A stretch of 64,000 nucleotides of DNA from Oxytricha trifallax (lineage: Eukaryota; Ciliophora; Spirotrichea; Sporadotrichida; Oxytrichidae). The notes under the pieces are model-generated. The model had not been told where the DNA came from, did no database searches, and worked only from the letters and a program-made list of their open reading frames with translations. The position numbers were made by a program, and so were the translations under genes. The stretch covers positions 62,001 through 126,000 of the forward strand of contig ARYC01000571.1 in assembly GCA_000711775.1 (NCBI GenBank), written 5' to 3'. This document shows positions 1 to 12,404 of the stretch, piece by piece; position 1 is the stretch's first letter, and the number at the start of each line of letters is the position of its first letter.

Positions 1-592
1 TTGCAACTATGTCGAATTGGAAATATTTAGAATTGAGTAGTCAAATTTATGATTGAAAGTAGATTGCCATCAGATCAATTTGTGAAATTTATAAAATGGA
101 ATGTGGAATTCCGACGATCAATTTGTTTCCATTTCACAAATTTCCTAAGATTGATTCTAAATTTTCTTCACATTGTAAATAAATGTCTCAATATAAATAA
201 ATAAATTTACTATATATAAAAATAGATATAAAAACAATATAAATTGACAATTTAAGCTATATTACTTGAGATTCATATATTTTATACTTTAAATATAAAT
301 TCTTCTTAAAAAATATCAATAAATAAATAAGCTTTATTTTTATGGAATTAAATATGAGTATAAATTTATAAAGACTAAAATAGATAAATTTGAGAAATAA
401 ATTTTATTTATATACAATAAGATAATTTAAATAAATATTTTTTGTTCTTTATATATCAATATATTGAATTTTATATACATTGAGATTGATTTGTAAAGTA
501 TATTGATAGTGGATTGTTAAATTTATTTTTTTAAATCGATTAAATTTTAGCTGAATTAAAATAAGCTTAATAATAAATGCTTATAGCCCTTC
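1..592. other. AT-rich stretch, no gene seen
   Basis: Very AT-rich sequence without a protein-like reading frame, even with TAA and TAG read as Gln. It ends directly at the telomere-type repeat of the next feature. Probably germline-limited spacer. Confidence 0.5.
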
Positions 593-1120
593 AAAACCCC
601 AAAACCCCTGCTCGATTAAACTTGGGATTTGATTGCACTGGTTGGAAATAATGACCGCAGGCAAGAGAGACATGAAGTCTACGCTTTTGCAGGAATTGAG
701 AGCTAAAGCAAGTGCACATGAACGAGACTATGGTCCTTTGAATTCCACCATAGTAGTTAAGTTTTAAAATTTAATAGTATTAATAATTTAATTAAAATTT
801 GAATTAAGGAAAAGAGGGAGGTTCAAAACGAGTGCCCCATGAACCTTGCAAATGACGCAACTCAGCTCACAGATGTCAAAAGTAGGGTAAGGACCACATA
901 TTCTTCATCTACGCACTGTGCTCTATCCAATGGTAAAGTATGGGACCGAAATAAAATTCGAACTTTTTTCCCACATTACTGATCATTGGAAACTGCACTT
1001 TGAAGGCCCTATAATAAGTTAAATTGTGAAGTTTGGAATTTCGCTATTTATCGATATTAAATCATCACTATACCAACTTATACATTTATCACGCATATAT
1101 GTATTGGGGTTTTGGGGTTT
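593..1120. mobile_element. Insert flanked by telomere repeats (nanochromosome-like)
   Basis: The left end is two units of AAAACCCC (593-608). The right end is GGGGTTTTGGGGTTT (1106-1120). The C-rich strand leads on the left and the G-rich strand on the right, the orientation of the two ends of a spirotrich macronuclear nanochromosome. TBE transposons also carry such repeats at their tips, but there they sit on identical long inverted repeats, and the inner flanks here (TGCTCGATT on the left; AATACATAT on the right, reverse-complemented) do not match each other. The body is less AT-rich than its flanks and contains a short reading frame. Either macronuclear DNA re-entered the germline or this is a heavily internally deleted telomere-bearing element. 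Confidence 0.6.
651..842 (+). pseudogene. Short ORF or gene remnant inside the telomere-flanked insert
   Basis: Starts with ATG in a GC-balanced segment and begins MTAGKRDMKSTLLQELRAK, which looks like ordinary coding composition for about 40 codons. Downstream the frame runs into AT-rich sequence, opened only by TAA/TAG as Gln, and ends at TGA. A further coding-like patch at about 810-890 is in another frame, so an intron or IES may lie near 755-808. I do not recognise the protein. If the insert is a captured nanochromosome, this would be its gene. Confidence 0.35.
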
Positions 1121-3333
1121 ATATATATTAAAAAATAAATTTAATGCTATCATTATTTGTGATAAATTTCTTATTTTTATTTTATATGAAAAAAAATAGA
1201 TAATAAATTTTATTTAAGAAAGGAATCTTAATATTTTATTTATTAAGTATGAGATTATTTACTTAAAGTAGGATTGAAGTGTAGATTAAGAAATTGGATT
1301 AACTATATTTTGTAGCTATTGAAATTGACTAATTTGGAAGATTTGAAATCTTTCTATATGGGTATTCAATTTTCTGGATATTACAATTGGCTTTATTATT
1401 TTCACGCTTCATTGGAACAAAATAAATCGACATTAATTTGGGTAATTTGTATAGATTAAGTAATTTTTACATTGATGTCTTATTATCTCGCTTCAAGGTT
1501 GCGTTAAAATTTTTTGCAAATACAAAATACGGCTGATCTGAACTCTATCGTCAATGTATCATATGATGTATAAGTTTTAGCAAAATTCAGAGCCAATTTT
1601 CGCAATCATATAAACAGCAAAACAATTTAAAATAAACTCCATAATTAAAAAATCACATCCTAAAATTATTTTAAATTTCCTAAATTACTGAGTCCTATTT
1701 TAGTTGTGGCATTTGGCATCCCACATAATTTTCATGCTAATTTTAATTAAATTAATAAAAATCATACATTAAACTTTGCCCTCCATCTATTTGTGCTTTT
1801 TAAATTCGTTCCATTAGCCCAATCTGTTTTTCTCATTATTAAGTCATGGGTTTAAATTATGATAACTTATTTATTTTTATTATTTTACAGTATTTGAATA
1901 ACTCAGATCCTTTAAACTATTATTAATAATTGCTGAATAATAATAAATTTAAGATTTTTCAATATAAAATTGAAAAAAAATAATATTTATTGTTCTTTTT
2001 AATTATTATAAAATATTGGAGGTATGAAGAAGGCTATTTAAATATTGAATAACATTTAAGGATTGTTGTTGACATTTTTCATTGGTGATTCCCCAAGCCA
2101 TGGAAAGCAATATTATAAAAAAATATTATTGCAAATTTAATAATAGATCAAATATGTAATTAATTTCCAATACCACGATCTTGGCAAATAAAGTGATAAC
2201 CTTTATGAGGAAATATAACCAAATACTCTTGAAAATTTAATGAGTTAATACAAAAGCAAACATAAAAAATAATACTTTATTTGCTTAAAAATAGCAAAAT
2301 ACAATCATTATTAAAATAAATTCTTACATTATCATTTATAAAATTTATTTTAGAATGACAAGATGTACGAAATCATGGGCAAACATTAAAAATCCTGAAT
2401 TCTTTCTAGTTTTATTCAGTTTATTTTTAGTAAATATATCTTATTAAATTTAATTCTTTAGGGATAAATGAGCTAAAGGGTTTATGATTTATCATTAGTG
2501 TTTTACAATATATATATTGAAGAGATCAATAAAGACAAGAATAATTTAATTTGAATAATTTTTCATAAAAAACCTTTTTTGCCTCTTTTATTTCCATAAT
2601 TTTATTGTGATCAGAATATTGCAAATTTTGTCATTTTCTTGTTAAAATTTACTTATGTACTTCAATGATGCTAAACTTTGATTCTTGGATCATGTTTTTA
2701 AAAAAAATTTCCCCTAGATAAATACATACAATTGTTTGCACTTTTTCAGTTAATGCACTTTAAGGCTACTTGTAATATAATAGGTCTTCTCATAGAACTC
2801 ACAGATTTAAATTCAATCCAATACGGATGATCAAACCTCCTGCAAAATTTTATCTTTCACATAGATTTTTACCTATATTAAAGAGTAAATTGAATTTGAA
2901 TTTGAAAGTTTTTATAATTAAATTTAAATTTGAATTGATTAGAAATTATTATAAATATTTGGTAGCTTTTCAATTATCACATTTAGTACTAATATATTTA
3001 TAAGGGCTTCTATCACAAAACGTAAAGCTACCAAATTTTTAAAGTGAGTATATATGGATTTTAATATTATTAATCAGACTTAAAATTTATTCATTCTAGC
3101 TGTTGGATTGAGACTCCATGGATAAGACCTAGCCCTACATGAAAGACCACTACGAGCTTCTTACTGTGCTTACTCATTCACGAATGCAAGTTATTATGAA
3201 GACTTAATACACTTATTAAATATTAAACGACCCCAAATCAAACTTAAATTAACAGTATCCCTATCAATAACACTCATACATGCTACTGGTGTCTATTCAC
3301 TCTGGGCAAATGCACTATGGTTGTGATAATACC
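1121..3333. other. AT-rich stretch, no gene supported
   Basis: Mostly AT-rich, with no frame of convincing composition. From about 3090 the base composition rises as the transposon-like gene cluster is approached, so the left end of that cluster may lie near 3.0-3.1 kb. I found no clear terminal repeat. Confidence 0.4.
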
Positions 3334-4166
3334 ATCAAATGTTGAAGTTGGCCTTATTGAGGCTCTACGATTGTAATGGGTGGCCCTCTTAATTTCCCAT
3401 ATGTGCTCGGTTCTCGCTTATGCTGTTAGCCATTCTTGGTAACTGCCTCTGCTGGGGCACCTACGTACTACTATATTTCAATCTTTTCACTTATAGCATG
3501 TACTCATGCTTATTTTCGCGGAGCAGACGCTCCTCTTCCTTTGTTTCCTCTAGCTCTTCATGTGTGCGGCGTCTCTTGGATGATTGCTTCAATGTTGAGA
3601 CAGCTCTACCATTACCAGCTATAAAAAGTTAAGATAATCTCTATCTTGCTTACCAGCAATATTCATGCACCTATTGAGTGCATCAGCAAACTCGGGCCTC
3701 ATGTTCACATTGAGCTGCCTCTATTCAATCTACCTGGCAGTTCTCTTTTGTAGCGCCACATCAATTCGTTCCTTGAGTTGATCAGGGATGACAGTATTGA
3801 GAATATCTCCCAGCCACTACCGGTCTATCTTCCTCCAGTCACGCTGGTCTGGTAGGAACTGCATGACCTCCTCGTTCTACTAGGCCATTTCCAGCAAGTT
3901 GGCAACAGTGAGGTCCTCCAGAAAGGGAATGGCCGACACCTTGACCTGATCCCTTCTGATGTACTATACAAATAAGATTAAGTACTTAAATCATCTGCAT
4001 GACTTACATTTCATTCACCCTTTAGGATTGCACTTAGGAAATAAGAGTTGGTCTGCTTGAGGCTTGGCAGGTGCGCCATGCAGTCCTGCGTGAGAAAGAA
4101 ATACAGATCCCGCTTGCTGCTGAGCTTGGTCTTCACTTCCAGGTAGTTCAGTTGCAATTACGACAT
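3334..4166 (-). pseudogene. TBE-type accessory protein gene (about 22-25 kDa), decayed
   Basis: On the minus strand an ATG at 4166 opens MSQLQLNYLEVKTKLSSKRD. The frame continues through two intron-like gaps with GTAAG donors and TAG acceptors (about 3963-4006 and 3629-3663), into a charged alpha-helical region (LEETKEEERLLRENKHEYML) and ends at TGA 3336-3334. One in-frame TGA lies just before the first intron. Size, basic/coiled character and position next to a DD34E transposase fit the small accessory protein of Oxytricha TBE elements, whose function is unknown. The assignment to TBE rests on context and is an inference. It is divergent to the transposase gene, with about 120 bp between the starts. 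Confidence 0.45.
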
Positions 4167-4289
4167 CGCTTTCGCTAATAAGATTATCTACTAACTAAGA
4201 GATTCGTGAATATTTGTCAGATAGACTCAGGAATCTTGTGCCTCCTTAAAAATAAAATTATTTGTAATACTATACTTCTTATAGTAACA

Positions 4290-6023
4290 ATGAGATTCCG
4301 TAAAGCAACCGATTCTGTCATTAGTGAGAATGAGAATGTCTCACTTGCAGAAAGCGCCGATGGCATTAGTAATGCTTCCTTGCTTGAAGAGGGCACTCTG
4401 GACACTGGGTAAGTCAAGAAGAAACGTGGGAGGAAGCCCAAACCTAAATGCGATGGCCCAGATTTACAAGATTTACCTCATAAGGGTACTAACAAGAAGC
4501 CTTAAAATCAAGCCGAATTCAATACCACGTGTTTGATTAAGGAGAGGCTTTCTGATTCTAATAGTGTTCTGACCTCTGTTTTCACGGATTGTGAAATGAG
4601 GGAGCGCAATGCCTTGCTCGCATCGGAATGCCACACTATTATGATTGATCAGCAGATCTTCACCTACGATCCCAAGGAGAAGGCTTTAGAGCTATTACGT
4701 TAGCACCATGTTATTGAGAGTGCTCTTTCACAGTGATAGCTTTCAGATTTAGCAGAGTAGGCAAGATTATGGGCCTTCCCTGATATGAATATTAAAGAGC
4801 CAAGAAACGATTTCACTAGGGAACAAAGTACCTATTAGCAAAAGGAGTAATCACGGTAAAAGGTCGACTGTCGACTCCTTTACCAAGTATGAAATGGTGA
4901 GCGACCCCTCATTCCTATGTGAATCCAGGGCACTAGAAAAGCAGCAAGTGAATGAAGCAGGATTATGTCTAGGCCCAACTATCTGCGTAATATGAGTGCA
5001 AGAAGAATATTGCGAAACATATGTACGAAAACAAAGTAGCTCCATATGCGATAAGTAGAGCATTGTAGCTAAGCAAGGCCAACATTGTGCAAATGCAAGG
5101 GGTGTCGAATGATAATGAGAAGCCACAATCATTGATCAGAAGAGGAAGGCCATTTATCTCAATCCCTTAGCAAATAGAATGTCTTATCAAGCGAATCATC
5201 GGCGATTCGAAAACCGTAATAACAATCAGGTATCTCCAACAGAAATTGTTGTAAATTAGGGGCTATAGTATCTCACACCATTGTCTCTCGCGATTTCTGA
5301 AAAGAGAGTTGCATCTGACTTACCACAAGGTCTATCCTCTGACTGCTAACCATAACAAGAAGAGGGCAAAGATTCAGCGATAGCTTTCAGCAAGTGTTTT
5401 CATAGAATGCTTGTGTTCTGGGAAGATCATAATCAATGTTGATGAGGCCATCATCTAAAGCACTGATTCGCGAAGCTATTCATGGGCACCGCCCATGGTT
5501 CATACATACCAATCAATAGGGAAGCGAATGAATAGAGTGACGGTGACAGCAGCAGCATTAAGTACTGGTAGCCTGCTCTTCACTGTGTGCCATGGATATA
5601 CTAATGCGGTCACTTTCGTGCATTTCATTGCAAGAATGGTACAGGATTTAAATGATGCAGACCCTAGCTGGCGTAATTATCACATAGTCTTACTAGATAA
5701 TGCTCCATACCACAGGGCTTCATACACTACTGCCATGTTGAAGCAATTTAACATTCCCTTCCTCTATCTGGGTCCCTATCAGTTTGCTATGGCGCCAGTT
5801 GAGCAGGTATTTCGCAAGATCAAGAGCGTGGACCTCAATTAGGGCTAGTTGGCAGTCTCGACCAAGTAAGATTATTGTATTGACCTCATATAGGAAACAA
5901 CTGAGCAAGTATATCATAGACCTGGTTGTGCAAATATCGCGCATGGACATGCGTTGGCTCCCACAGGGGTACCTACGGGCATTAATAGCCGACCTCAACC
6001 ACCTGGGCCTCGAGAATGTCTGA
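4290..6023 (+). pseudogene. DD34E (Tc1/mariner, TBE-type) transposase, frameshifted
   Basis: Begins MRFRKATDSVISENENVSLA, then an AT-hook-like KKRGRKPKPK near residue 45. The catalytic core reads from about 5030: first Asp in INVDEAI (about 5434-5452), then FAP-like WAPPMVHTYQS, second Asp in VLLDNAPYH (about 5688) and Glu in APVEQVF (about 5800), with exactly 34 residues between the last two, i.e. DD34E. It ends DLNHLGLENV-TGA. Under the ciliate code there is one in-frame TGA near 4734 and at least three frame changes (about 4857, 4965 and 5850-5900), so it is not functional as it stands. In Oxytricha TBE transposases act in programmed germline DNA elimination; this copy would be a relic. 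Confidence 0.75.
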
Positions 6024-6369
6024 TTTAAGGATTAACTTTTTGAAATCTTCAAGTCATTTGGGGGTGACTCAAAGGCCTTTTTCCAAATTCTGATACTCAA
6101 TTATCTCGGCCCCGTGATAGATGTCTGAGTCGGAACTTCCACCATCGTGAGATAGACCGAGGCGGTTCGAGTGGTGCCACTGGCTGCCCGCCAGGCTCGA
6201 TTTTCCCCCCAATATCGACTGTAATACTTTTCCCAAAAAATTACCTTTTTGCAAATATCTAAAGTAAGGACCCCCCAATTTAAATTTAAAACCCCCCTAT
6301 ATTATTCCCGTTAATTACCAAATTAATTAATTCAATTATCATATTAATCAAAATATAAAGGGAAAAAAC
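6024..6369. other. Spacer between transposase and protease-like gene
   Basis: Less AT-rich than other spacers, with C-runs (CCCCCC near 6205 and CCCCCC near 6270-6295). It may contain a junction between two elements. The minus-strand open frame at 6069-6278 has no coding character that I trust. Confidence 0.3.
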
Positions 6370-8618
6370 ATGGAACCTAATCCCCAACCCAAGAGACAGA
6401 AGAAGGCAAGAAAGCACGTGCTCACATTGAAGAGGAAGAAAGAGAAGCAAGATGGATACCAACTGGCAGCTGTTCACGACGCTAGGAAGGATGATGGAGT
6501 GCTCATGGTACAGGTGAGCTGGCATGGCTACAGAGATGAGGATCGCGACTGGATTCCTGCAAGTTTCTGTGATGGAGATGGCGCATATTAAATGGTGGAA
6601 GACTTTGTGGATACATACAGACCAGGGCTCATGACTTCAGTCCAGTGGAACCAGCTCTTCAAGGGTCGTACCACCGTCAGAAATCATCCTAATTTGTTGG
6701 TCAGGACCGTTGATCCTGTACAATCTACTGCAATCGTTAATGGATGCGATCCCAGGCCTTCAAACCCCTTACAAGTCCAACAATGTCTCCTTAAGTTGTG
6801 GAAGCTCTCACCACCATCATGACACTACTCGCCAACTAAGATCAGGAGAGAGAAACCATTCAAATCAGAGAAGATCTGTTCGACGAATAGAGCCATGACC
6901 TACTCGAACAGCTTGATGATTATGAGATCCAGTATGAAAACTTTAATAAATGGAAGAAGGGAGCAAAGAAATGTGGCTATCATCAGGATGACAACATTGA
7001 CTATTCGACTATGATTGCTGAGACCAGAGAGGAGTTCATGAAAGGCAAACTGTAGGAAGTATTTAGTAATTTCTAAAACTTGAAGCTGTACCCAGATGAT
7101 GTGAAAGAGCTACACAAACATGATGTATTCAAGGAAGAGCTATGGCACCCTGGCATGCAAGATCAGTCATGCAACGCATGTCTTATCCACGCAGTCAATA
7201 TGATGGTGGGAGGTCCCCTCTTTGATGAAGCCTCCAAGTTCACCCAACTCTACCTCTAGAGAACTCTCATGGCTAAGAATAGAAGGCCCGAGATGCTGTG
7301 GGAGCATGGGTACTCTCTTAAGAACCTCAAGCACCTCATCTATGATCATTCTCGAGAATGCTGGCTCAGTCCTCAAATGGCTGAGACTATAACAGGCTCA
7401 ATGCTAAGAAGACTAAAGGCTGGCAAGAGAGATGGACTATATGGATATCTCAACGCTGAATAGTTCATACTCGCTACTTTTTTAGATGATGGCAGAGAAC
7501 ATAGTTTTAATTGATGGTGAGGAAGAAGTAGTTCAGGAACTACATGCAGGCGTCATCGCAAAGTCAGGGGGAGATTGGTATATACTAGATAGCGCTGAAG
7601 ATGGCCCGATCAAAGTGACTTTAAAAGGAAAGAAAGCTTAGGAATGGCTGTAAGGTGTCAATTATCTCGGCCTAAGCACCCTTATTAAAGATAACCCTCC
7701 TAAGAGCAAAATGAGATCATTCCTCAGAGAGTGGCAGATTATTCTTGATGGAGACATCGTCTATTGCATAGACCGCAAGAAGAGAGAACTTAAGAGCAAG
7801 AGAAATATGTGCAATAAGCTATATCGTAAGCATTTGTAAAGGGAGGGAAGTAAAATCTTCTGCAAGTCATCATGCGAGCCCAATGATCCTCAACCCAGAG
7901 CCTCGCATGACGAACAACTACTTGGCAAGAGAAACGACAGTCGCAGGGAGATCGAGGCAAAGGCTGTCTGCTACATCAAAGGGGAGAGGGCCCGCGAGGC
8001 AAAGCGACTGAAGGCGTCAGAGACGCAGAGCCAATACGTGAGCGTGGAGGAGTCCGAGTAGATCGAGCAGTTACTTCAGACCAAGGAAAAGCTCGACCTA
8101 ATCTTCAATTACATTCAGGAGCTTGAGACACATGAGGAGCTGCCCAGAAACGAGAAACTGATGAAGGCTACCAGGCACCCCCCAACCATCAAGAGGCGGT
8201 GACCATGGCCTGGCACTGGCATATTGCGACACAGCCACGAGGAAACCTCCAGCACTTCAAGCAGGACCTCAAGGACGACTACAGGATGAAGCCCAAGGCA
8301 TGGAACCAGCTCACCGAGCATCAGAAGCTCCAGAAGATGCAGGACATGCTGCAGATCATGATCGACGCCTCCGAGGACCAGATAGGCGATCATCTCAAGG
8401 CTCTCTATACTGCCTGCCCGCTCCTACCCATCACCGTGCTCACCAGACTCATGAACGAAAGCACCAGCCGCGAGGTGCAGAAGCTCAAGTAGTGGCACAC
8501 CGAGCACATCGCCCCCGTGGCCGCCAAGATCATGAAGGGAAAGCAATCCTAGGAGTTCGTCGACTTTGTGGAGCCCCTCATCAAAGAATTACCAGAAAGT
8601 TCAAAAAGTGACCATTGA
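6370..8618 (+). pseudogene. Chromodomain plus papain-like protease element gene, frameshifted
   Basis: Starts MEPNPQPKRQKKARKHVLTL. Residues about 25-80 resemble a chromodomain (VSWHGYRDEDRDWIP, then acidic helix MVEDFVDTYRP). A middle part contains QSCNACLIHAVNMMVGGPLF (about 7161-7220) and HAGVIAKSGGDWYILDS (about 7533-7583), the Cys-box and His-box arrangement of Josephin/papain-fold proteases. The C-terminal third is a charged helical region ending at TGA 8616-8618. Frame changes occur near 6795, in a T-run near 7480 and in a C-run near 8175, so the copy is broken or carries homopolymer errors. It lies downstream of and collinear with the transposase and probably belongs to the same or a nested element. 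Family unknown to me. Confidence 0.5.
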
Positions 8619-9630
8619 GTATTTGAGTAATTTAATTAATTAAAGCATTTGGTTTGTATTTCATTTTCACTTTCACTAAATTCAACAATCTTTTAAAATT
8701 TTATCTTAAATTTAAACTGGTAAAAAAGTGTAAAAAGCAGACTACTTAGTTTACTGGAAAATGTTATCTTAATTAGGTAAATATAATTCTTAAATAAAAA
8801 ATATTTGTATCAACAATATTTAACAAACTCAATTAAAAAAGGTAATTAATTTAATTTGTCATTAATAGACTAACTCATGATTTCTGAGTATCACATAAGT
8901 CAATATATCACATAATTCTCAACTTTTAATATTTTAAATCGTAAAATGTGATAAATAAATAAAAAGAAATAATTAGTTTTATATGATTTTTTTAATATAT
9001 TAATAGCATTTAATTGAATTAAGCCATCTATAGAGCTGTAATCTTATTAAAAATTTGTTTAATTGTTAATATAAAAATTTTAAATCAATTTCTATTGAGT
9101 TTTCAGTTATATTACATCAATATAGATAACTTAACTGATTAATTGCAATTAGTTTATATATTTAATTAGATATTTATATTTATTGATCATTTTTTACTTT
9201 CCAATTTTAAATGTAGAAAATTGGGTATATTTTGTCTTATGTGATACTTAAAAAGCATTAAAGTATGATAATTTATTCGTTATATATTATTAATATTGAT
9301 TAAACAGAAATGAGAAGCCATGTAATAAGCGATCAAATATCACAGCTATTCAGGCTAGGGAGAAAAGTACCCAGTAATTGTACAGCGCCTTGTTCTTAAT
9401 TAAATATTGCCAATATGACACTTTTAAATTTAGTTGATTATATAGCTTCGAATTAACCTAACATATCTATAAATTTAATTATAAATACAGTGACCACTAT
9501 CAGTTAATAAAATGAAGGTGTTTAAGAAGCCTGTAATGTCATGTAGTGTGAATAGGTATGAGCTCTTTGCTTTTAAGCATTACAACTCTTTTTAAACATA
9601 AAGTGTAATGTATCTATCTAACATCTTAAT
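8619..9630. other. AT-rich spacer with two coding-like patches
   Basis: Mostly AT-rich. Two short patches have protein-like composition: 9308-9420 (reading SHVISDQISQLFRLGRKVPS) and 9511-9590 (MKVFKKPVMSCSVNRYELFA). They could be isolated macronuclear-destined segments or relics; support is weak. Confidence 0.25.
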
Positions 9631-10031
9631 ATTGTAGGAATACATTCGAATTTAATAAATTATAATTAAATAAATAAAAATTAAATTAGTCACAGTTGAT
9701 GTTGACCAGTTTAAACTAAGTTGGATTCATTTGATAGAGAAATTGAATTGTTGGACTATACTTTTTGCGGTACTATTTTATCTCATCTCTAGATAGAAAT
9801 AACTTCGCTTTAATGTGTGGGTAAAATATGAAAAATTTAGAGGGTTTAGATAAACTCAAGTTATTTCTCTCTATGGATGAGATTAAATAGTACATCCAAA
9901 AATAAAGTCCAGCAAATTTAACTTCTATAAAATGAGCCCAACTTAGTTTAAACTGGTCAACTTCAACTGCGACTAATTTAATTTTTATTTATTTAATTAT
10001 AATCTTCCAATTTCGAATGTATTCCTACAAT
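9631..10031. mobile_element. Fold-back MITE, copy A
   Basis: Imperfect palindrome with ends ATTGTAGGAATACATTCGAA and its complement. Inside are GCGGTACTATTTTATCTCATC and its inverted partner GATGAGATTAAATAGTAC. Shares these blocks with copies at 16573-16991 and 22302-22708. No coding capacity. A non-autonomous DNA transposon. Confidence 0.75.
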
Positions 10032-12404
10032 AAGACCTGAAACCACCAATTAATGACTTAAATAACAGAAATATAAATTCTAATCTCTAAACATATGAAA
10101 ACCTAATAAGGAACTATTCTTAACTTTACTTTTATTTATTAATTATATATGTATATATAAACTGCTTAAAATATTTATGATTATAATTATGGAGAGAATT
10201 TTTAAATTGCTGAATGTTACAATGTCAAAGATTTCTTGAATGTTGTCTTAACAACAAGTCGTAATGCAATAACTACATATCAAAGAACTAATCATATTTT
10301 TTTAAATTATAATCACTTTAAGAAATATTTTATTTTATAAATAAATATAAATATATTTAATTAAAATATATTAGACAATAAAATAGTTATTTTTATTTTT
10401 ATTACTATGGCCATAATAAAAATATAATTACCATGAATATTTAATATAATCTAATTATTTTTTAATTAAATTAATTTGTGTGATCTATACTTAAAATTCT
10501 TTTATTATTAAATTTTACTAAGTATATTTTAATTAAATTAAATAATATTAAAAATTGATAAATATTTATGAAATATTGGAAAATAGAAAGCCTAATAAAT
10601 GGCAAAATATCTTGATGAAAAAATAGGAAAATAATTTTATTGCATAAATGAATTTTTATATAGAATTTTCTATTTTTATATATTTAATCATTTTAAAAAT
10701 GAAAAAAAGACTTCACCAAATCTTTTAATATATGATAATAAATCTATTATTATAACTTATTAAACTTTATGCTTAAATATATTTAGAATACTTATTAAAA
10801 TTAAACAATGAATTTATTAACAAAAAACATATTGTTAAATTGAATAAAATTTGAAATAGGTTGCTTAAAATTTTGATAAGCTTTTTTAAATCAAGCTATT
10901 TCCAATATATAAAAGAATTTTAATATGTCAGAAACTTTTACAAAATTATAGCAATTAATTGACTAACTTAATAATGTTCAACTATAACTATCAAGGCAAA
11001 AAAATTAAGAAGAAATTGAAATAAGAATTAAAATAATAAGATTGGATTTATATTGTTTTTCATACTAGTTATATTATTAAACTCATCATTTCTTTAAGTC
11101 TATAATTTATTAAGAATAACTAAAATTTTTATATAAATAGAACTAAAAATTGCCAGTTTAAATCGACCACAATAGGAATAGAATTTTAATTAGATATTTT
11201 TTAAATTAATTTTTCAAAATCCTTATAAGCTAAAAAAGTATGGGTAATTTTATTTGAATTTATAAAAATCGGAAAAAAATATGTAGCGCGTTCTTTGTAC
11301 CTACTAGAATTAAAAAATAATTCTTTATTGGTGGAATAATACATTATAAGTTATACATTTGGAGATTATTAATTTTATAACTCTCATAAATTTTTAGTTG
11401 GTTTAATTTCTTTCATGATTATTTTATTATCAAATTAATTCATTACTTGCATAATTCAGTAAATTTAAAATATGGAAATTAAATTATACTTCAAGAATAA
11501 AAAAGTGCTGATTAAGCAAAAAAATTTGACTAAAGCTTAAAAGGTTAGGCGAACAACGACTATTTTATTGTAAAAGCAATACGTTACCAACCAACTTACA
11601 AATCTATAATGTTAATTAATAATTTTATATAATTAAATTATACTTTTATCAATAAATTAATAGTAATGTAGACTTCTAGAAAGATTTTGAATAATAATGA
11701 GAGATATGATTTTTTAAATTTTCTTGAATAAAATTATTGAAGTATTAATTTTAATTTTTAAAAATTAATTTTTTTGGAAATTTACATCAATGTACTATTT
11801 AAAGTATGTAAAAACAATTGCTTACAATTTTCCAAAATTTGGAATAAAATATATTGCTTAAGTAATACCATGCTTTTTAAAATAAAAAAATCAGAAAATA
11901 GACAGCAAATTTTTTTATAACAAATAAGGAATAATTGCAAAATATATAATGAAAAATTAAATGGGAAATTATTATATATAATCGACAAATTTAATATCTA
12001 ATTTAAACTTAAAATATTTTAGATTTAAACATCCCTTCCAAGCAAATATTTAATTTGATCATCAAAATAAAAAATTCCAATCTAAAGTCATAATATAAAC
12101 TACAAATATAAATGTCCATTTCATTTATTATATATTTCACTTTTCGAGAGGAAGTTTCTTTCTTGCAACATTTAAATTTAAATCATACTTTAAAACTGAA
12201 TAAAATATATTTTTTATTTAATTTTCAATGTTTATATGTATTCATTGTTTTCAATATTAATTGTAATTATATTGTTTCAATTATTATAATTGTGTTAATT
12301 TATAAAAATTTGAATTGTTTATCATGATAAAATAATACTGGATGTTAAATTATGAATAATTAAAACATAATTAATGATAAAAATTTGAAAAATTTGTAGA
12401 AATT
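10032..12404. other. AT-rich stretch, no gene seen
   Basis: Strongly AT-rich throughout. Open frames here (for example 11782-11988 minus and 12112-12327 plus) are low-complexity and hydrophobic by composition, with no motif. At 12340-12400 the text AATACTGGATGTTAA and what follows matches part of the repeat at 62540-62620. Confidence 0.4.

Noticed and set aside
900-985. Possible tRNA (text with TTCGAAC and a hairpin-like stretch)
   Set aside because: I could not draw a complete cloverleaf; acceptor and anticodon arms do not pair.
6069-6278. Minus-strand open frame between transposase and protease-like gene
   Set aside because: No motif, no good start context, and likely part of an element junction.
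11782-12327. Open frames at 11782-11988 (minus) and 12112-12327 (plus)
   Set aside because: Low-complexity Ile/Leu/Phe/Asn text typical of random AT-rich DNA; no motif and no neighbouring exon.
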